Counted from the stretch's first letter, positions 12,249 through 25,357 are shown. The stretch: DNA of 64,000 bases from Trema orientale (GCA_002914845.1 JXTC01000017.1:1240575-1304574); one strand, 5' to 3'. Made by a program: numbers and translations. Notes: generated from the sequence alone by a model not told the origin.

Positions 12249-14367
12249 TATATATATATCTAATTATTTTGATGTGCATAAGCACATCATGCAAACATGC
12301 AAAAAGGGCACGAATATCCAAGAATATATGCAACGGAGATTCTGCAGCCATAATATATGGAAGAGAAGAATATTGCTTTATGTATCTTTGAGTTTTTTCA
12401 AAGACCATAATATTTCTCTTTGAGGGAAGTAATGAGTACGTACCTAGAGGGCTATAGCTAGATCAATTATTAATCAGTATCTGCAGCCAGAAATTTAGGT
12501 ACTACTCTACATATATATATGTCTATAATTAGAACTGTAATTTAAAATAATATGAGTTTAATTAAGGATAAAACTAATAGAGAAATAGTTATAGAGTATA
12601 ATTGAAAGATTGAGATTTTGATAAATTATAATAATTATCGATATTTATGATAAATGTTAATGGAGTATAGGTGGAGGAACTCAAGCGCAGATAAAAACAA
12701 GGTGAAAGTGAGGAGAAAGCTGAGGGAGCCGAGGTTCTGCTTCCAAACAAGAAGTGATGTGGATGTTCTTGATGATGGTTATAAGTGGAGGAAATATGGC
12801 CAGAAAGTTGTCAAGAATAGCCTTCACCCAAGGTACATACCTACTTAACCTATAACTATATATCATTTTTAATTTATGTCTATATAAGTTATGACTTATT
12901 TATGCAACTACTCTTCATCGATCTATTAATTAATTTCCATAAATTATTTTTTTTAATAAAGAACCCCCATCAATTGGTATATGTCATGGACAAAACAATG
13001 GTCTTACCCTTTACTCATAAAAATGATGGATAACAATGGGACTAAAGTTTTGATCTTGCTATTTCTTCTTCATTATTTTCTATTTCTTGTTATTTAAGGA
13101 GCAAGTAGCCAAGTTATATATACGGCCACGATACGATAAATTTTTTTGAATTATCTAAGATGAACTTGTTATATATTTACATGCATGTTTGATTTCAAAT
13201 CATGAGGATGCTACTTGCAATTAAGATTAATTAATCATACATAACGCAAAGCATTAGTGTTAAGAAAACTACTAATAAAAACCAATGGAAATAGATTTAT
13301 CTGAAAGACATGCATGGATTATTTGATGTAGAAAATATAAAATTGGTTTTTAAATAATTCAATTGAGACGGGCCTTTCATTAATTTTAGAATATTGAATG
13401 CTTTTTCTTAGCCATAAGCTTAAATGAAATTTTGGGTTATATGAGTGCGTGATATATCTGCCAGCTATATGTAACAGAACTATAAATATATAAGCAAGAT
13501 AAATAATCCACATAACAACTTCATGATCCGTACATGGGCGCCCCATGTTAAAAATTTGTCCCCTATATGAGAGACAGAAGAAAGTTTAAGCCTGCATGTG
13601 GAAGCATATATATTCATGAAGAAACATAATATATTCATGTAATTAATATCGTAACCCCTAGTTAATTTAGTTAATTTGATAATACACATTTATACTGACT
13701 ATGATGGAAGAATGAATATTCCAAGTTCCAACTGATCTTTAAAAATAATAATTAAGATTTTAGGATATTAATTAGTGGTTTTCCATTTCGTCAAATAAAA
13801 TCTCAGTTCTGTGTTTTATTATCTCTTTTTTCCCCACTCTATAACAATAATGACTAATTAATTATTAAGAGCATGAAAAAGAAAGTAAGCTTAAGTACCA
13901 CACAAGAGCTACTAATATACCGTCGGGGAGTCCCAAAAGGACAGCACATACATTATATTACACCATAATTGGTGGGGTTTTGAAACTGAAAACTGATAGT
14001 TATCTAAACCAAAACAAGAAAAAACTCCACAGCTTCAAAGAAAAGACATTGACACATTGAAAATATGTATATATATGCACATATAAATATGAAAAGTACG
14101 TCTCATTTACCTCTATTGATAAGATTTAATTAAAGATGTTGAGCTTCTTCTAAAAAAAAATCTTTGTTTATAGGAAAAAGAAAGGTCTTATAAGTTTTGC
14201 CAGATGTCTATGTTTCAGCTAAGTCTCCATTATATGATCAACTCATTAGAAACAATAGTGCTTCAAAAATTTGCATATTTATATATAGAAGAAAAAGAAA
14301 AAAATAGAATTAAGCTACTCATTAATATTCTAGGAAGTGGGACCAACAGTACAATGTACCTTCAGCT

Positions 14368-14407
<40 letters not shown>

Positions 14408-16154
14408 CTAGTACAAAGGGGATTGAATATAAGAATAATGGTTTCTGAGACCTTAAGTCATGCTTGAAGTTATTATCAATAGTTGTTTTAATAAGGTGTT
14501 TTTGGAGTTCCACTTGTAAGTCTTATATTCTAAGGGGATTGATGGAGCAGCAGCTTTTAACTTCTTAGGGCCAAAAGTGACTTTAAGGAGTGTGGGGGAT
14601 AATCTGTCAAAAGAGTTATAGAGCTTCCGAAAAGAAACTTTTGCTATAGTTTATTTTTATTTTTTTTAATCTCTATTGAACTATTTTATTTCTAGTAATT
14701 AACAAAATTAAATGGTGTTCGATCTTTTTCTTTTTCTGTTAAGCCCTTTTGAAATTAATTTGCATCAACATTTTATCGTTATATTATTTTGTTTACTCGA
14801 GAAGATCTCCACTACTTTTATCATTTTTAATTAAGAAGAAATGAAAATTAAGAATAGTGTCAACCAAATTTTAAAAGCACAAATAAAATTACCCTAAACA
14901 GCTTCATGATAGAGTAAGGATAAAGATTTATTGATTTATAAGTGACTAAACGTGTGGTTGTTCTTCCATTTCTTAGTCTAATGTTAGAACTTATTCGATC
15001 TCATTCTTTCCAACTTAGTAAAAGTCTTATAAACGTCTCATAACGATGACTGTGGAACAGTATATGTTCATTTCTGTAACTCATTGAACAATATATTGTT
15101 CTGCGTTTTGAACTTTGATCGATAGATCTATAATTATTACATAAATAAGTTTTCTTATACATGTGTGTATATATACAAAACCTATTACATCATGACTGTG
15201 ATATATGATCTCACTGTTCATCTGTTTAGAAAAAATTTAATTGTCAATTTGACATTAGTGGTGACAAAAGTATATATGTATGTGTAACTAGGATATTTTA
15301 TCATAATCCCATTTATTAACTGGTCACCAATCTTTTCATTATGCTAAGGTCTTTCTTCGTTGCAATTGGTTACGAATAATATAGTTCGATTGGATCTTCT
15401 ATCGGTATTGATAGAGGTACCGTACCTACTTTCAAGAAAAGGATGCACCGTACCCTATGCAATGACTAACTTCCTCAAATTTAGATTTTTTTTTTGTCCA
15501 AGATTTTTCTATCAGAAAATAATAGCATACTTTGATTTATTTATCTATTTTTAATAGTGAACATATCCAGATCTATTATTGATTACCATGTCACTTAATC
15601 CTATATATTAATTTGAACTATCTGCTATAAACTGGCAGTTACGCATTACGCACACACATACATGTATATTACCATCCCAAAGTTTGATCACATCCATGCT
15701 TGTTGGTTCAGATTAAGGTTTAAGACAAAAGGAAACTAAATGATTGATGTATTTCATTTTACAACTATATATTATTTCTTTACCTATAGTAATAAAGGGC
15801 AAAGTTCTTTTGAGTTTCAAAAAATATTGCTATAATTAATATTTCATTTTTCCTAATAGAGTTCCCTTCTAAGATTACAAAAAAAAATTGAAATATATTT
15901 ACGGATTTTATACCTGATTTTGGTCATCCTAAGCTAAAATTATTGACGTACTTCTTTTGTTAATGTATTGTCTTATATTTCTAAATGGCAGAAGTTATTA
16001 CCGTTGTACTCATAGTAACTGTCGAGTGAAGAAGAGGGTTGAACGACTCTCCGAAGATTGTCGTATGGTGATAACAACCTATGAAGGTAGACACAACCAC
16101 TCTCCTTCTGATGACTCAAATTCCTCGGAACATGAATGCTTTAGCTCTTTCTAG
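11559..16154 (+). CDS. WRKY12: WRKY transcription factor, WRKY12-type (group IIc)
   Basis: A four-exon gene: 11559-11912, 12086-12159, 12671-12832 and 15992-16154. It encodes 250 aa, and all junctions are GT-AG and keep frame. The WRKY domain carries WRKYGQK at residues 182-188 and a zinc finger C-X4-C-X23-H-X-H (Cys202, Cys207, His231, His233), which is group IIc. The block [20 protein letters not shown] before it and the C-terminal HECFSSF match my memory of Arabidopsis WRKY12. The N-terminus is divergent and has a His-rich run (residues 42-57, 12 of 16 His). Exon 4 begins inside the domain after HPR, at the conserved intron position of this group. Intron 3 is long (3159 bp). WRKY12 in Arabidopsis is a nuclear repressor of pith secondary-wall formation and a flowering-time regulator; the same role here is inferred from orthology. 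Confidence 0.93.
12213..12244. repeat. (CT)n tract in WRKY12 intron 2
   Basis: About 15 CT dinucleotides lie inside intron 2, about 55 bp after the donor site. They are followed by a short TA-rich run. Confidence 0.9.
12833..15991 (+). other. Long intron 3 of the WRKY12-type gene
   Basis: The donor GTACAT and the acceptor TGGCAG bracket 3159 bp. It contains a CT tract (about 14369-14404) and otherwise AT-rich unique sequence. I see no nested gene; the short open frames have no recognisable domain. Confidence 0.85.
14369..14405. repeat. (CT)n tract in WRKY12 intron 3
   Basis: About 18 CT dinucleotides in the long intron. This is the longest of the three CT tracts within or next to this gene. 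Confidence 0.9.
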
Positions 16155-16903
16155 TTATCATCCCATTAGAGAATATAATTAAGAATTCATTGTAATATTA
16201 ATTACAATGTATCAATTTAGCTTTAGACCGTCTTTGTCAAATTGATAATTTAGAGGGATTGCCATCATCTTAAGTTATTTAAAGTATGTGTACCTTTCGA
16301 TGTAATTACATATATATGCTAGCTAGCTAGATCTTCTACTTATATAAGTTATATATAGTGCACACAATGCTTTGGGGGGCAAACTCGATAGTTGATACGT
16401 CATATATTGGAAGTGAAATTATACATATGTTTTGCATAAATTGCTATAGTTGAGCATTAGTATTCTCTGATCGGATGTGTCAATATATTATGACCGAAAA
16501 AAATTATTTGACCCGAATTTTTTTTTTTTTTTTTTCGTGCGTCAGTATAAGTTTGAAGAAATCTCTTTATTTATATATTTTTAAATGAAGACAGCTTCTT
16601 AATCAAGAGTCAAGACCATATACCAGCAAGAATTATAATATTATTTTTATTATATTTACTAAACAACGGGCAAATACCTAAAACTAGTATAATTAAAAAA
16701 TAAAGCCCATTATATGACTTCATTACTTGTAGTAAGGAATAGCAAGAGTTGATAGAATCTTAAGCAATAAAGATGAAAAATAGAAGTATCATGTCATTCG
16801 CTTAAAAGAGAAGCAATGTATGGTTTTTTTAAGTGCAGTATTCCACTAAATAAGATCAAGTTATCCAAAAGAAATTACCTAATTTTTCCATCTCCTTTTA
16901 CCC
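16155..16903. other. 3' flank of WRKY12-type gene
   Basis: Presumed 3' UTR and AT-rich intergenic DNA with a poly-T run near 16519-16535. No gene is seen. Confidence 0.5.
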
Positions 16904-17270
16904 TAAAGCTATGTTTGGTAGAGAGGAAACAAATGGAAGGGAATTACGGAAAAGAATATGAGGGATAAAAAATGTGTAGGATTGAAATGAAATTATCTTT
17001 CCTCTATATTTATTTGGTAGTAGAGAGGAAAAAAATTGACTTATTTTAAAATAATTACTCTATTCTCAATATATTAATTTTAAAAATTGGTATGTAAGGA
17101 TAATTTGGTAAATTTAATTCTTTCATTAGCTTAAATATTTTATTTCCTTGGTTCCTCTTTTCTCTTCAATTTGGAGGGAAAAAATTTGTGGCCCTACCTT
17201 ATTTTTTTCCCTCTCCTTTTCCCTCTTACCATTCCTTTCCTCTCCTTTTCCCCCACCAAACATAGCCTAA
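16904..17270. mobile_element. Tourist-like MITE (PIF/Harbinger type)
   Basis: A 361-bp element (16907-17267) starts AGCTATGTTTGGT and ends ACCAAACATAGCC, giving 13-bp terminal inverted repeats with one mismatch. It is flanked by TAA on both sides (16904-16906 and 17268-17270), the usual 3-bp duplication of PIF/Harbinger elements. The subterminal regions are purine-rich on the left and pyrimidine-rich on the right and pair with one another. It has no coding capacity. Confidence 0.75.
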
Positions 17271-17849
17271 GAGACCTGAGTAAAAGTTTGTTAGCAATGT
17301 TGTTCCATGTCGAGAACCGTTGGCTTAGGAGTTAATGGGCTAAAAAAACGTTTCAATCAATTATTCACTAACTACTATTACTTTGATTAACAATATTACT
17401 AATTACTATTACATAAATATCTATCGAGTAATATAAATTTACTTGTTGATATGGCGCAAGCATCTATAAGAAATATTCAGAAACCAAACTAAAAGCAATA
17501 TTCTATATTTCTATTGGTTCACACACAAATATTAGGGAAAAAAAGAATAGATATCAAGGAACTCATTAATTCATAAAAATACCAAAAATTTGAAAAGAAA
17601 AGAGAAACTCTCTCTAACATTCTTATTTATAAATTGACTACATATATACGTGACGACCACTACCTAGGACTTACAAGATTTTATAAAGATGAAACCCTAT
17701 TTATTGAAATGAAAAATTCAAATTAATCCCTAAAATAAATAAACCTAATTCTTAAGTGGAATTAAATATATATATATATTGTTTAGACACCCTAAAGATT
17801 TGGCCGAAATCACATTAGCTCAAAAGGAGTTTTATTCAGAAATTCCTTT
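17271..17849. other. AT-rich intergenic DNA, no gene seen
   Basis: Nothing recognisable is seen between the MITE and the TRIM-like element. Confidence 0.5.
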
Positions 17850-18352
17850 TGTCACGTGGGTTATGCTTTCTATATGAATAAACATGTGTTGTGCCGGGCT
17901 CCCCGAGCTAACCTGCTTATTGGCAACACACTCATATATAATGTCGACAGGTTTCGCCCTGCCTTGGGCTCCTCAGAGAAATAGTTCTAGCTCCCAATCA
18001 GTTTGTGCAGGGTTACTTAGCCTTATATTGATCATCCAATAGATCTCCCACATGCACCTCCGGAGTCATCCCACTCAGTCAACAATGCCTACGTATAGTT
18101 TGTCCCGCCTATCAGCATGTAGAGGGTTACAAATCCTCCCCCACTGAAAAACCATGCACGCCCTCGTGCATGCAACCATCTCCGCTGAAATGCTCAACTA
18201 TGCCTATCCTTTCACTTGGCCTGCACATTCGCATGCAGGGTGGACACCAATGCTAGCACTTAGCATAAACGCAGTCTCACACTGCATTATATTTCGTTAT
18301 AGCTTCAGTGGAGATTTGGTTGCCTTTGGTGATTTTCTTCCTATAGAACACA

Positions 18353-18663
18353 TGATGCAGCAATTAGGATAAACTGGAATTAAGATTCCAGATGGCAGGT
18401 TGGTCACTACGAACTAAACCTGGCGATTTCTTCTATTAACTATGATAAGCCCTTTAAAGGAGAAAGTATACAACTAAGTCTGCCCTCTTCATCAAGGGAC
18501 GAGCTATTCATATAGCTATTACATTAAAACGACCACGTACTGGTCTAGGAGATCTTGGAATAAAACAAATAAAGAAAACATAGTGACGTATTCAACAACT
18601 TATTATACTAACGACAAGTAGCAGCTAGGAAATGACATTAGCATAAAAGATGCCCCTGCATCA
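18353..18663 (-). repeat. 3' LTR of nested gypsy element
   Basis: A 311-bp copy bounded by TGATGCAG and CTGCATCA. It is the downstream LTR because the coding order runs on the minus strand. It is about 95% identical to the copy at 23279-23590, and most differences are transitions. Confidence 0.93.
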
Positions 18664-21600
18664 AGTGCCTCACTCTCAAAAAGGACTCGACTCCGAGTCG
18701 CAAGGAACTGAAGTTGCAGCATCAGGTGGGTAGTAAGGAAACAGGTTTGAGACATTAAAAGTGGATGAAATCTGAAACTCAGGTGGCAAATCAATGATAT
18801 AAGTATTGTCATTGACCTTTTTAACAATACGGAAGGGTCCAATTTTTTTAACCTTAAGTATTTAGTATGTGCTGGTTGGAAATCTATTTTTCCTGAGATG
18901 TATCATAACAAGTTCACCCTCGTTGAATTTCTGAACTCGGCGATGTTTATCTGCAGCAGCTTTATATTTGGAGTTCGCAAGCTCCAGATTGTCTTTGACT
19001 TCTTGATGAATACGAAAGAGGTCCTCGGCAAGAATCTCAGTAGTTTTACTCTAAAAAGAAGGTAGTTGAAGTAAATCAACAACATAATTGGGTACCTTAG
19101 AGTAGACAATGGCGAAAGGAGAATTTCCTGTTAATCTGTTCACCATAGAATTGAAAGCAAACTCAGCTTGTGGAAGAGCTTGGTCCCATTGCTTCAGTTT
19201 GTCACTGGCAAGGCAACGGATCATGTTTCCAAGAGTGCGATTGACAACTTCAGTTTGTCCATCAATTTGGGGGTGGTAAGCACTGCTGAATTTAAGAGTA
19301 GTATTGAAATGCTTCCAAAGCTCTTTCCAAAAGTGACTAATAAATTTAACATCACAGTCAGACGTTATAGAGCGAGGAACACCATGAAGGTGGGCGATTT
19401 CCTTGAAAAATAAATGGGCCACATGGCTTGCATCATTGGTCTTTCAACAAAGAATGAAATGAGCCATCTTGCTAAAGCGATCGACGATAACAAATACAGA
19501 ATCAACTTGGCAGGTGATTTTCAGTAGTCCCAAAATAAAGTCCATACTAAGGTCTTCCCAAATAGTCTCAGGAATTGGGAGAGGAGTGTATAAACCAGCG
19601 TTTTGTGATGTCCCTTTTGCACTTTGACAAACAGCACATCGTTGCACAAATCTGCCTATCTCCTTATGCATGCGTGGCCAAAAAAAACGGTCGATCAACA
19701 ATGCTATGGTTTTGTCTCTTCCAGGATGGGTAGCAAGTCCCCCATCATGTAACTCCTATATTAATGATTCATGCAAGGAAGTAGAGGGAATACAGAGTCT
19801 AGCACCATTGAGCAAGAAGCCATCATAGATGTGGTAGTTGTCAAAAGGTCCATTATTGCTACACCATTCCTAAATTTCACCAAAGTCAGCATCGGATGGG
19901 TATTGGTTTGGGAGTTCATCAAAAATGATTATCTCAGTTCGTAGGACATTCAGAAGATACGATTTGCGTCTAAGAGTATCAGCGACCGTGTTCTTTTCCC
20001 CTGCCCGATATTTAAACACGTACGTAAACTTTTGTTAAAAAAAGACACAATGAGCATGCATCTAGTTTAAATTCTTTTGTGGGTGGACAAACTTCAAAGC
20101 ATGATGGTCACTGTGCAAGACACTCTTTTTGGACCAAGTAGTGCTCCCAGTGTTTAAGCGCCCTGACAATTGCATACAATTCCTGCTCATAGGTACTCCA
20201 CTTTTGACGGGCATCACTTAACTTTTCGCTGAAATATTCAACAGGACATCCATCTTGGATTAACACAGCACATATACCAATCATTAAGGCATCTGTCTCC
20301 ACTTTAAAAACTTTATCAAAGTTTGGCAATGCAAGCACATGGGCAGTACTTAACTTCTCCCTGATAAGTGTGAAGCTAGACTCTTGTTCAGGTCCCCAAT
20401 GAAACTTTCCTTGCTTCAAACAGTTGGTAATAAGGGCGACTAGGCTGCTAAAATCCTTGATAAAACACCGATAGAATATGGCCAACCCATGGAAACTGCG
20501 AACCTCATGAATATTTTTAGGGGTAGGCCATTCATGAATTGCTTGCACCTTTTGTTAGTCAGTCTCAATACCTGCAGCACTAATAACAAAACCTAAGAAA
20601 AGCAATTTGTTAGTAAGGAAATCATATTTCTTTAGATTCAAGTATAGCTTGTAAGTGCGTAGTGCTTCGAGGACAGCCCGGAGGTGTTGTAGATGTTCGG
20701 TCCCGTCTCGACTATAAATGAGGATGTCGTCGAAGTAAACAACAGCAAAGCGACCAATAAAGGGTTTGAGCACTTGGTTTATGAGTCTCATAAATGTACT
20801 AGGAGCATTGCATAACCCAAAGGGTATTACCATCCATTCATATAACCCTTCTCGAGTTTTAAAAGCCATTTTCCACTTATTTCTAGGGTGGACACAGATT
20901 TAATGGTAACCACTACGAAGATCAGGCTTGGAAAATATTTTGGATCTTTCAAGCTTGTCAAGCATATCCTCCAATAGTGGAATGGGAAAATGGTACTTCA
21001 CAGTGATCTTGTTGATCGCTCTACTATCAACATACATCTTCCATGAGCCATCTTTCTTAGGAACCAACAAAGCGGGAACGGCACATGGGCTAAGGCTAAC
21101 CCGAATTAGCTACTTTGCTAACAAATCATCTACGAGGCTTTGGAGTATTTCATGCTCTTTCAGACTCATTCGATAGTGAGGCAGATTAGGCAAGCTAGCC
21201 CTAGGTAGAAAATCTATTTGGTGTTGAATTTCTCGTATTGGAAGTAACTCAGCAGGCAACTCAGGAGGAGATAAGTCAGTGAACTCTTGCAACAATTTTA
21301 TTATTTTTGTCGGGACGATTGGCACATGTTGGGCAGCTTCTTTTATGATCATAGCAAAGACAACATCAGTGGTTCGTAGTAAGTTCTCAAATTCTAGACC
21401 AGATATAGTAAGGAGAGACGAACTAGGAGTAGAACTAACAGGGGGAAGGCTTGTATCAAGCGGCACTTGAGCAATTTTGTGGCCCTGCCATTGGAAGATG
21501 TAACTATTATCTTTTCCTTTGTGAATGGTGTTGACATCAAATTGCCACGGACGCCCTAATAAAACATGGCACATATCCATATCGACAACATCACAAATAA

Positions 21601-23278
21601 CCTTATCTTGGTAGTATTTCCCAATAGAGAAAGATACTGTGCAGAGCTCACGAACAGTAGTTTCAACCCTTTTTTTAATTCAACCAATCTTGTAAGGCTT
21701 TAGGTGCTTCTCTGTTGGTAGTTCCAAAGCTTTGACCAATGATTTGGAGACGATATTATCGCTACTCCCACTATCAATGATTACATTACACACTCACTTC
21801 TTGATTGTGCACCAAGTGCGGAAAATGGCATGGCGCTGAACCGGCTGGGGTTATTTTGGTGCCAATAATGGTTTCTAAACAATACATACAACTTGTTCCC
21901 TTTCATCTCCAGGAACAATTTCAGCTCCAAAAAAACCTTCCTTAATATTATCAAAATCTTCTACTTCATTCTCAGGTACTTCGTCAGCTACATTGGCTTG
22001 GGGTCGTTGTGGGCACTCATTGGAGCGATGACCAGGCTGATTACACCTATAACAACGAGCAGGCATGGGTCTGGCATATGGATTGGTTATAGGTTGGGCT
22101 GAAGGATGCGTCCCAAGTGTTTTGTGAGGGCTGCTGGAGGAGTCAAGAGAAGTTCGTGGTGGAACTTGGGTGGGACTAGAGGGGTTAGAGGAGCTTGGCT
22201 TATCTCCAGCTGAACTTGTTGGGGTATGCCTACTGAATGGGGCCCTGGAGGCATTTTGGGTCAGCTGCATTTTCATTTTGTACGCTAGATTAACAGCTTC
22301 AGATAAAGTCCAAATAGCCCGGAGGTTCAATTGTTCTTGGATATTCTCACGGAGTCCCCCAATGTATCGAGCTATTTACTAAGCTTCTATTTAGTTGAGA
22401 TTATTTCTAGCATTAAGTCTATAAAACTCCTCAGTATAGTCACTAATAGTCCGATTTCTCTGTTGACAATGAAGGTATTGCCGAAAAAGGATTTACTAGT
22501 AATCACTAGGCAGAAAGCATGCCCTCATGAGCTGCCTCATTCTTGGCCAAGTTCGAATTAGAGGTTTACCCACTCTGCGCCGACTGGTTTGAAGTTGTTC
22601 CCACCAAGCAGATGCCCCTCCTTTTAACTTATAAGCTACTAATTTAACCTATTTAGTCTCTGGTACATTCATATACTCAAAAAAAATTTCAACATTCTGA
22701 ATCCAGTCTATGACATCCTCAATATTATATCGGCCATCAAAGCAGAGGATATCCATCTAAATTCTATAATCAATAGGTTCTGGGTGGTGATTATACCTGT
22801 TATGTTGAATAAAACGGTGTCCAACGGGAGCCCAGGCTTCAAAATCTTCTTCTGAATCTGAATCTAGTTGGTGTCAAGGACGATGGGGTAGTTCTTCCCT
22901 ATCAGAGTCAGATTCGAAGAGATTAGCAATTAGAGCAGGTCAGCGTCGATGGGGGTAGTTCATGAATAGCGACGGGATGAACTCGAGTAGGACGAGGCTC
23001 GCGGTGGCACGCAGCTATCGGTTCAAATGGTGGTTCGCGAGGATTCAGAGTAACTGGATCAGGGGTGATACCAACACATCTATCTAGTCAGATCTGGTCT
23101 AGAGCAAGGTGGATCTCTCGTAAAAAGGAGTCAAACTTTGTATCGAGTCACTGTTCAAGACTGATCATTGATGCCCAAAGGGCCTGCACGCTGCGATCTT
23201 CGTCAACAACATGGTGACTACTGCTATCTTTTCCAGACATCATTGCCGAGGAAGGAACTCGAGCTCTGGTACCAAATA

Positions 23279-23590
23279 TGATGCAGCAATCGGGATAAAC
23301 TGGAATTAAGATTCCAGACGGCAGGTTGGTCACTATGAACCAGACCTGGCGATTTCTTCCATTAACTATGATAAGCCCTTTAAGGGAGAAAGTATACAAC
23401 TAAGTCTGCCCTCTTCATCAAAGGACGAGCTATTCATATAGCTATTACATCAAAACGACCACGTACTGGTCTAGGAGATATTGGTATAAAACAAATAAAA
23501 AAAAACATAGAGACGTATTCAACAACTTATTATACTAACGACAAGTAGCAACTAGGAAACGACATTAGCATAAAAGATGCCCCTGCATCA
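23279..23590 (-). repeat. 5' LTR of nested gypsy element
   Basis: A 312-bp upstream LTR with the same ends as the left copy. The primer-binding-like site directly follows it on the minus strand (about 23264-23277). Confidence 0.93.
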
Positions 23591-23857
23591 ACACGACAGT
23601 GTGTCCCGTGCACATCCGCCACTTTGGCTCTAATACCTTTTGTCACAGGGGTCATGCCTCCTAGATGGACTCCCCGAGCCAGCCTGCTCACCGACAATGC
23701 ATTCATATGTAATGTTGACTGGTTTCGCTCTGCCTAGGGCTCATCAGGAGAACGGCTCCAGCTCTCGACTAGTTTGTGCAGGGGTGGCCTAGTCCCATAT
23801 CGATCATCCTGTAGATCTCTCGCACGCACCTCCGAAGTTATCTCACCCAATCAATAC

Positions 23858-25357
23858 TGACACCAAAATAACGTGCCTTTTCTTTTTTTTTTTTTTGCAA
23901 AATATCACCTTATCTTTGAGTTTTACAAAATAATACTCTGACATTTGAAATTACTGCAAAATTATACCTTATAATATCCAACATAATGAATTTAACGTTA
24001 GAATGATCAAATACCCTTATTAACTAATTAAAAAAAATTACTAGACTAATTGTATCATGATTATAACTTTTAATTAGTTTTTCTTTTTTAGGGTTTACTT
24101 ATTATTTTTTTTATTAAAAAAAAAAAGAGAAGAAAATATTAAATGAAAAGCCCAAAATTATAAATCAGATTCATATGTGCTAAATCTGTTTTGTTCAAAG
24201 AACAGTAGCAAAATTGACATAATTCCAATTAGAGAGGCAAATCAACACACAAAAAGAAAAAAAAAAAAGGGTAACGTTTTCAGAACAATGAAATTTTGCT
24301 GTGTGTGGAAGAAATCATTCTCTTCAATGCTTTGCATATCAAGTTATACCCATATTTCCTTCTTGTTCTATCCTCTAACTATTTTTCAGAAACCCATTAC
24401 ATTATATGACTTTCATTACTTGATGGTGTTTAACCAGGATTAAAGCCTTGTCATCCTGCAAAAAATACCACTGTGAACAAAACCAAAGAAAGAAAAAAGT
24501 CTGGGTTTTACTTCGATCCCCTCAAAACTGAAACGAAATTCCCAAACATTGACAGAAAAAATTCTCTTGCATAGAAAATTTGTAGCCTTCTTATTTCCGT
24601 ACGGCGGATCTTAGTGACTTATTTCCCAACGGATTCATCGACGGTATCAAATGCGCCGAATCAAAAGTGGGTCTTGGTGACCCATTTCCCTGGATATATT
24701 GCCTTACCCTTAATCTTGGTGGGTTTCAAAGGTATTCCCACTTGGTTCATCGAGACTAGCTTTAGAGGTGGAAAGCTCAAGCCATGGTCGGTTTAAGGTT
24801 GCTGCGGTGCGGGCAAAAACCCAGATAGGGCTAGTCGTTGAACCGGATCTTTTAGATTTGAGATGGGTTAGGCGATTGTGGAGGAGGAGAGCGATAGAAA
24901 GGAGATGAGAAGAAGATGCCTTATTGTCTTTTTTTTTTTTAATAGAAAAAAAAAAGGAACAAAATATATTTTTCTAGCTTCTTTTTTGTTTCTTAATTTC
25001 TAGCTTTAAAATTGTTTTTAATCTATTTTTAACTTAATTATAATTATTAATTCTATCTTTTTGGGCTTTTCATTTAATGTTTTCTTCTCTTTTTTTAATA
25101 AAAATATAATAAGTAAACCCTAAAAAAGAAAAACTAATTAAAAGTTATAATCAGAATAAAATTAGTCTAATACATTTTTTTAATAAGTTTATAAGGGCAT
25201 TTTGGTCATTCTAATGTTAAATTCATTATGTTTGGCATTATAGGGTATAATTTTGCAGCATTTTCAAATGTCGAGGTATTAATTTGCAAAACTCAAAAGT
25301 GAGATTATTTTTTTTACAAAAAAGGCAAACTTCAGGGTATTTTCGTGTCATTAACCC
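23858..25357. mobile_element. 1.5-kb element with long inverted repeats (MULE/Pack-MULE-like)
   Basis: Inverted repeats of about 300 bp (about 23858-24166 and 25051-25357) enclose about 885 bp. The matching blocks include GACAC-AAAATA at the ends, then GCAAAATTATACC, AACATAATGAATTTAAC, TTATAACTTTTAATTAG and AATGAAAAGCCCAAAA. The right end reads GGGTTAATGACACGAAAAT on the minus strand. The left end lacks the first few bases and abuts the truncated TRIM-like repeat, so no target duplication can be read. The interior has a more GC-rich part (about 24600-24900) with one short open frame and no recognised domain. It could be captured host DNA. The long-inverted-repeat architecture is typical of Mutator-like elements; the family call is inference. 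Confidence 0.7.

Larger units (their letters stand above)
18353..23590 (-). mobile_element. Ty3/gypsy retrotransposon fossil, nested
   Basis: A 5.2-kb element is bounded by 311- and 312-bp LTRs that start TGATGCAG and end CTGCATCA. The flanks ACACA and ACACG are a near-perfect 5-bp duplication. A minus-strand primer-binding-like site, TTGGTACCAGAGC, lies just inside the right LTR. On the minus strand, in order, are a gag region with a CCHC knuckle (about 22.3-21.9 kb), a protease-like region (about 21.6-21.1 kb), reverse transcriptase with YFDD (about 20.9-20.6 kb), RNase H (about 20.5-20.1 kb) and integrase (about 19.7-19.1 kb). The gag-PR-RT-RH-IN order is that of Ty3/gypsy. The small LTRs suggest a Reina-like chromovirus, but I see no chromodomain. 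The element is broken, with of the order of ten breaks. The LTRs differ at about 16 of 311 sites (about 5%), which means a few million years at usual plant rates. Confidence 0.93.
17850..23857 (-). mobile_element. TRIM-like LTR fossil (host of a nested gypsy element)
   Basis: Outside the gypsy element lies a second pair of direct repeats, 17850-18131 and 23641-23857, which start TGTCAC and are clearly diverged. Next to the right copy is a minus-strand primer-binding-like site, GGTATTAGAGCC (about 23626-23637), matching the tRNA-Met type. Next to the left copy is a minus-strand purine tract, CAGTGGGGGAGGATT (about 18132-18146). Without the nested insertion only about 270 bp of internal DNA remains, with no coding capacity. 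That is the size and plan of a TRIM (terminal-repeat retrotransposon in miniature). The right repeat is cut short where the next element begins. It is a fossil and older than its guest. Confidence 0.65.
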
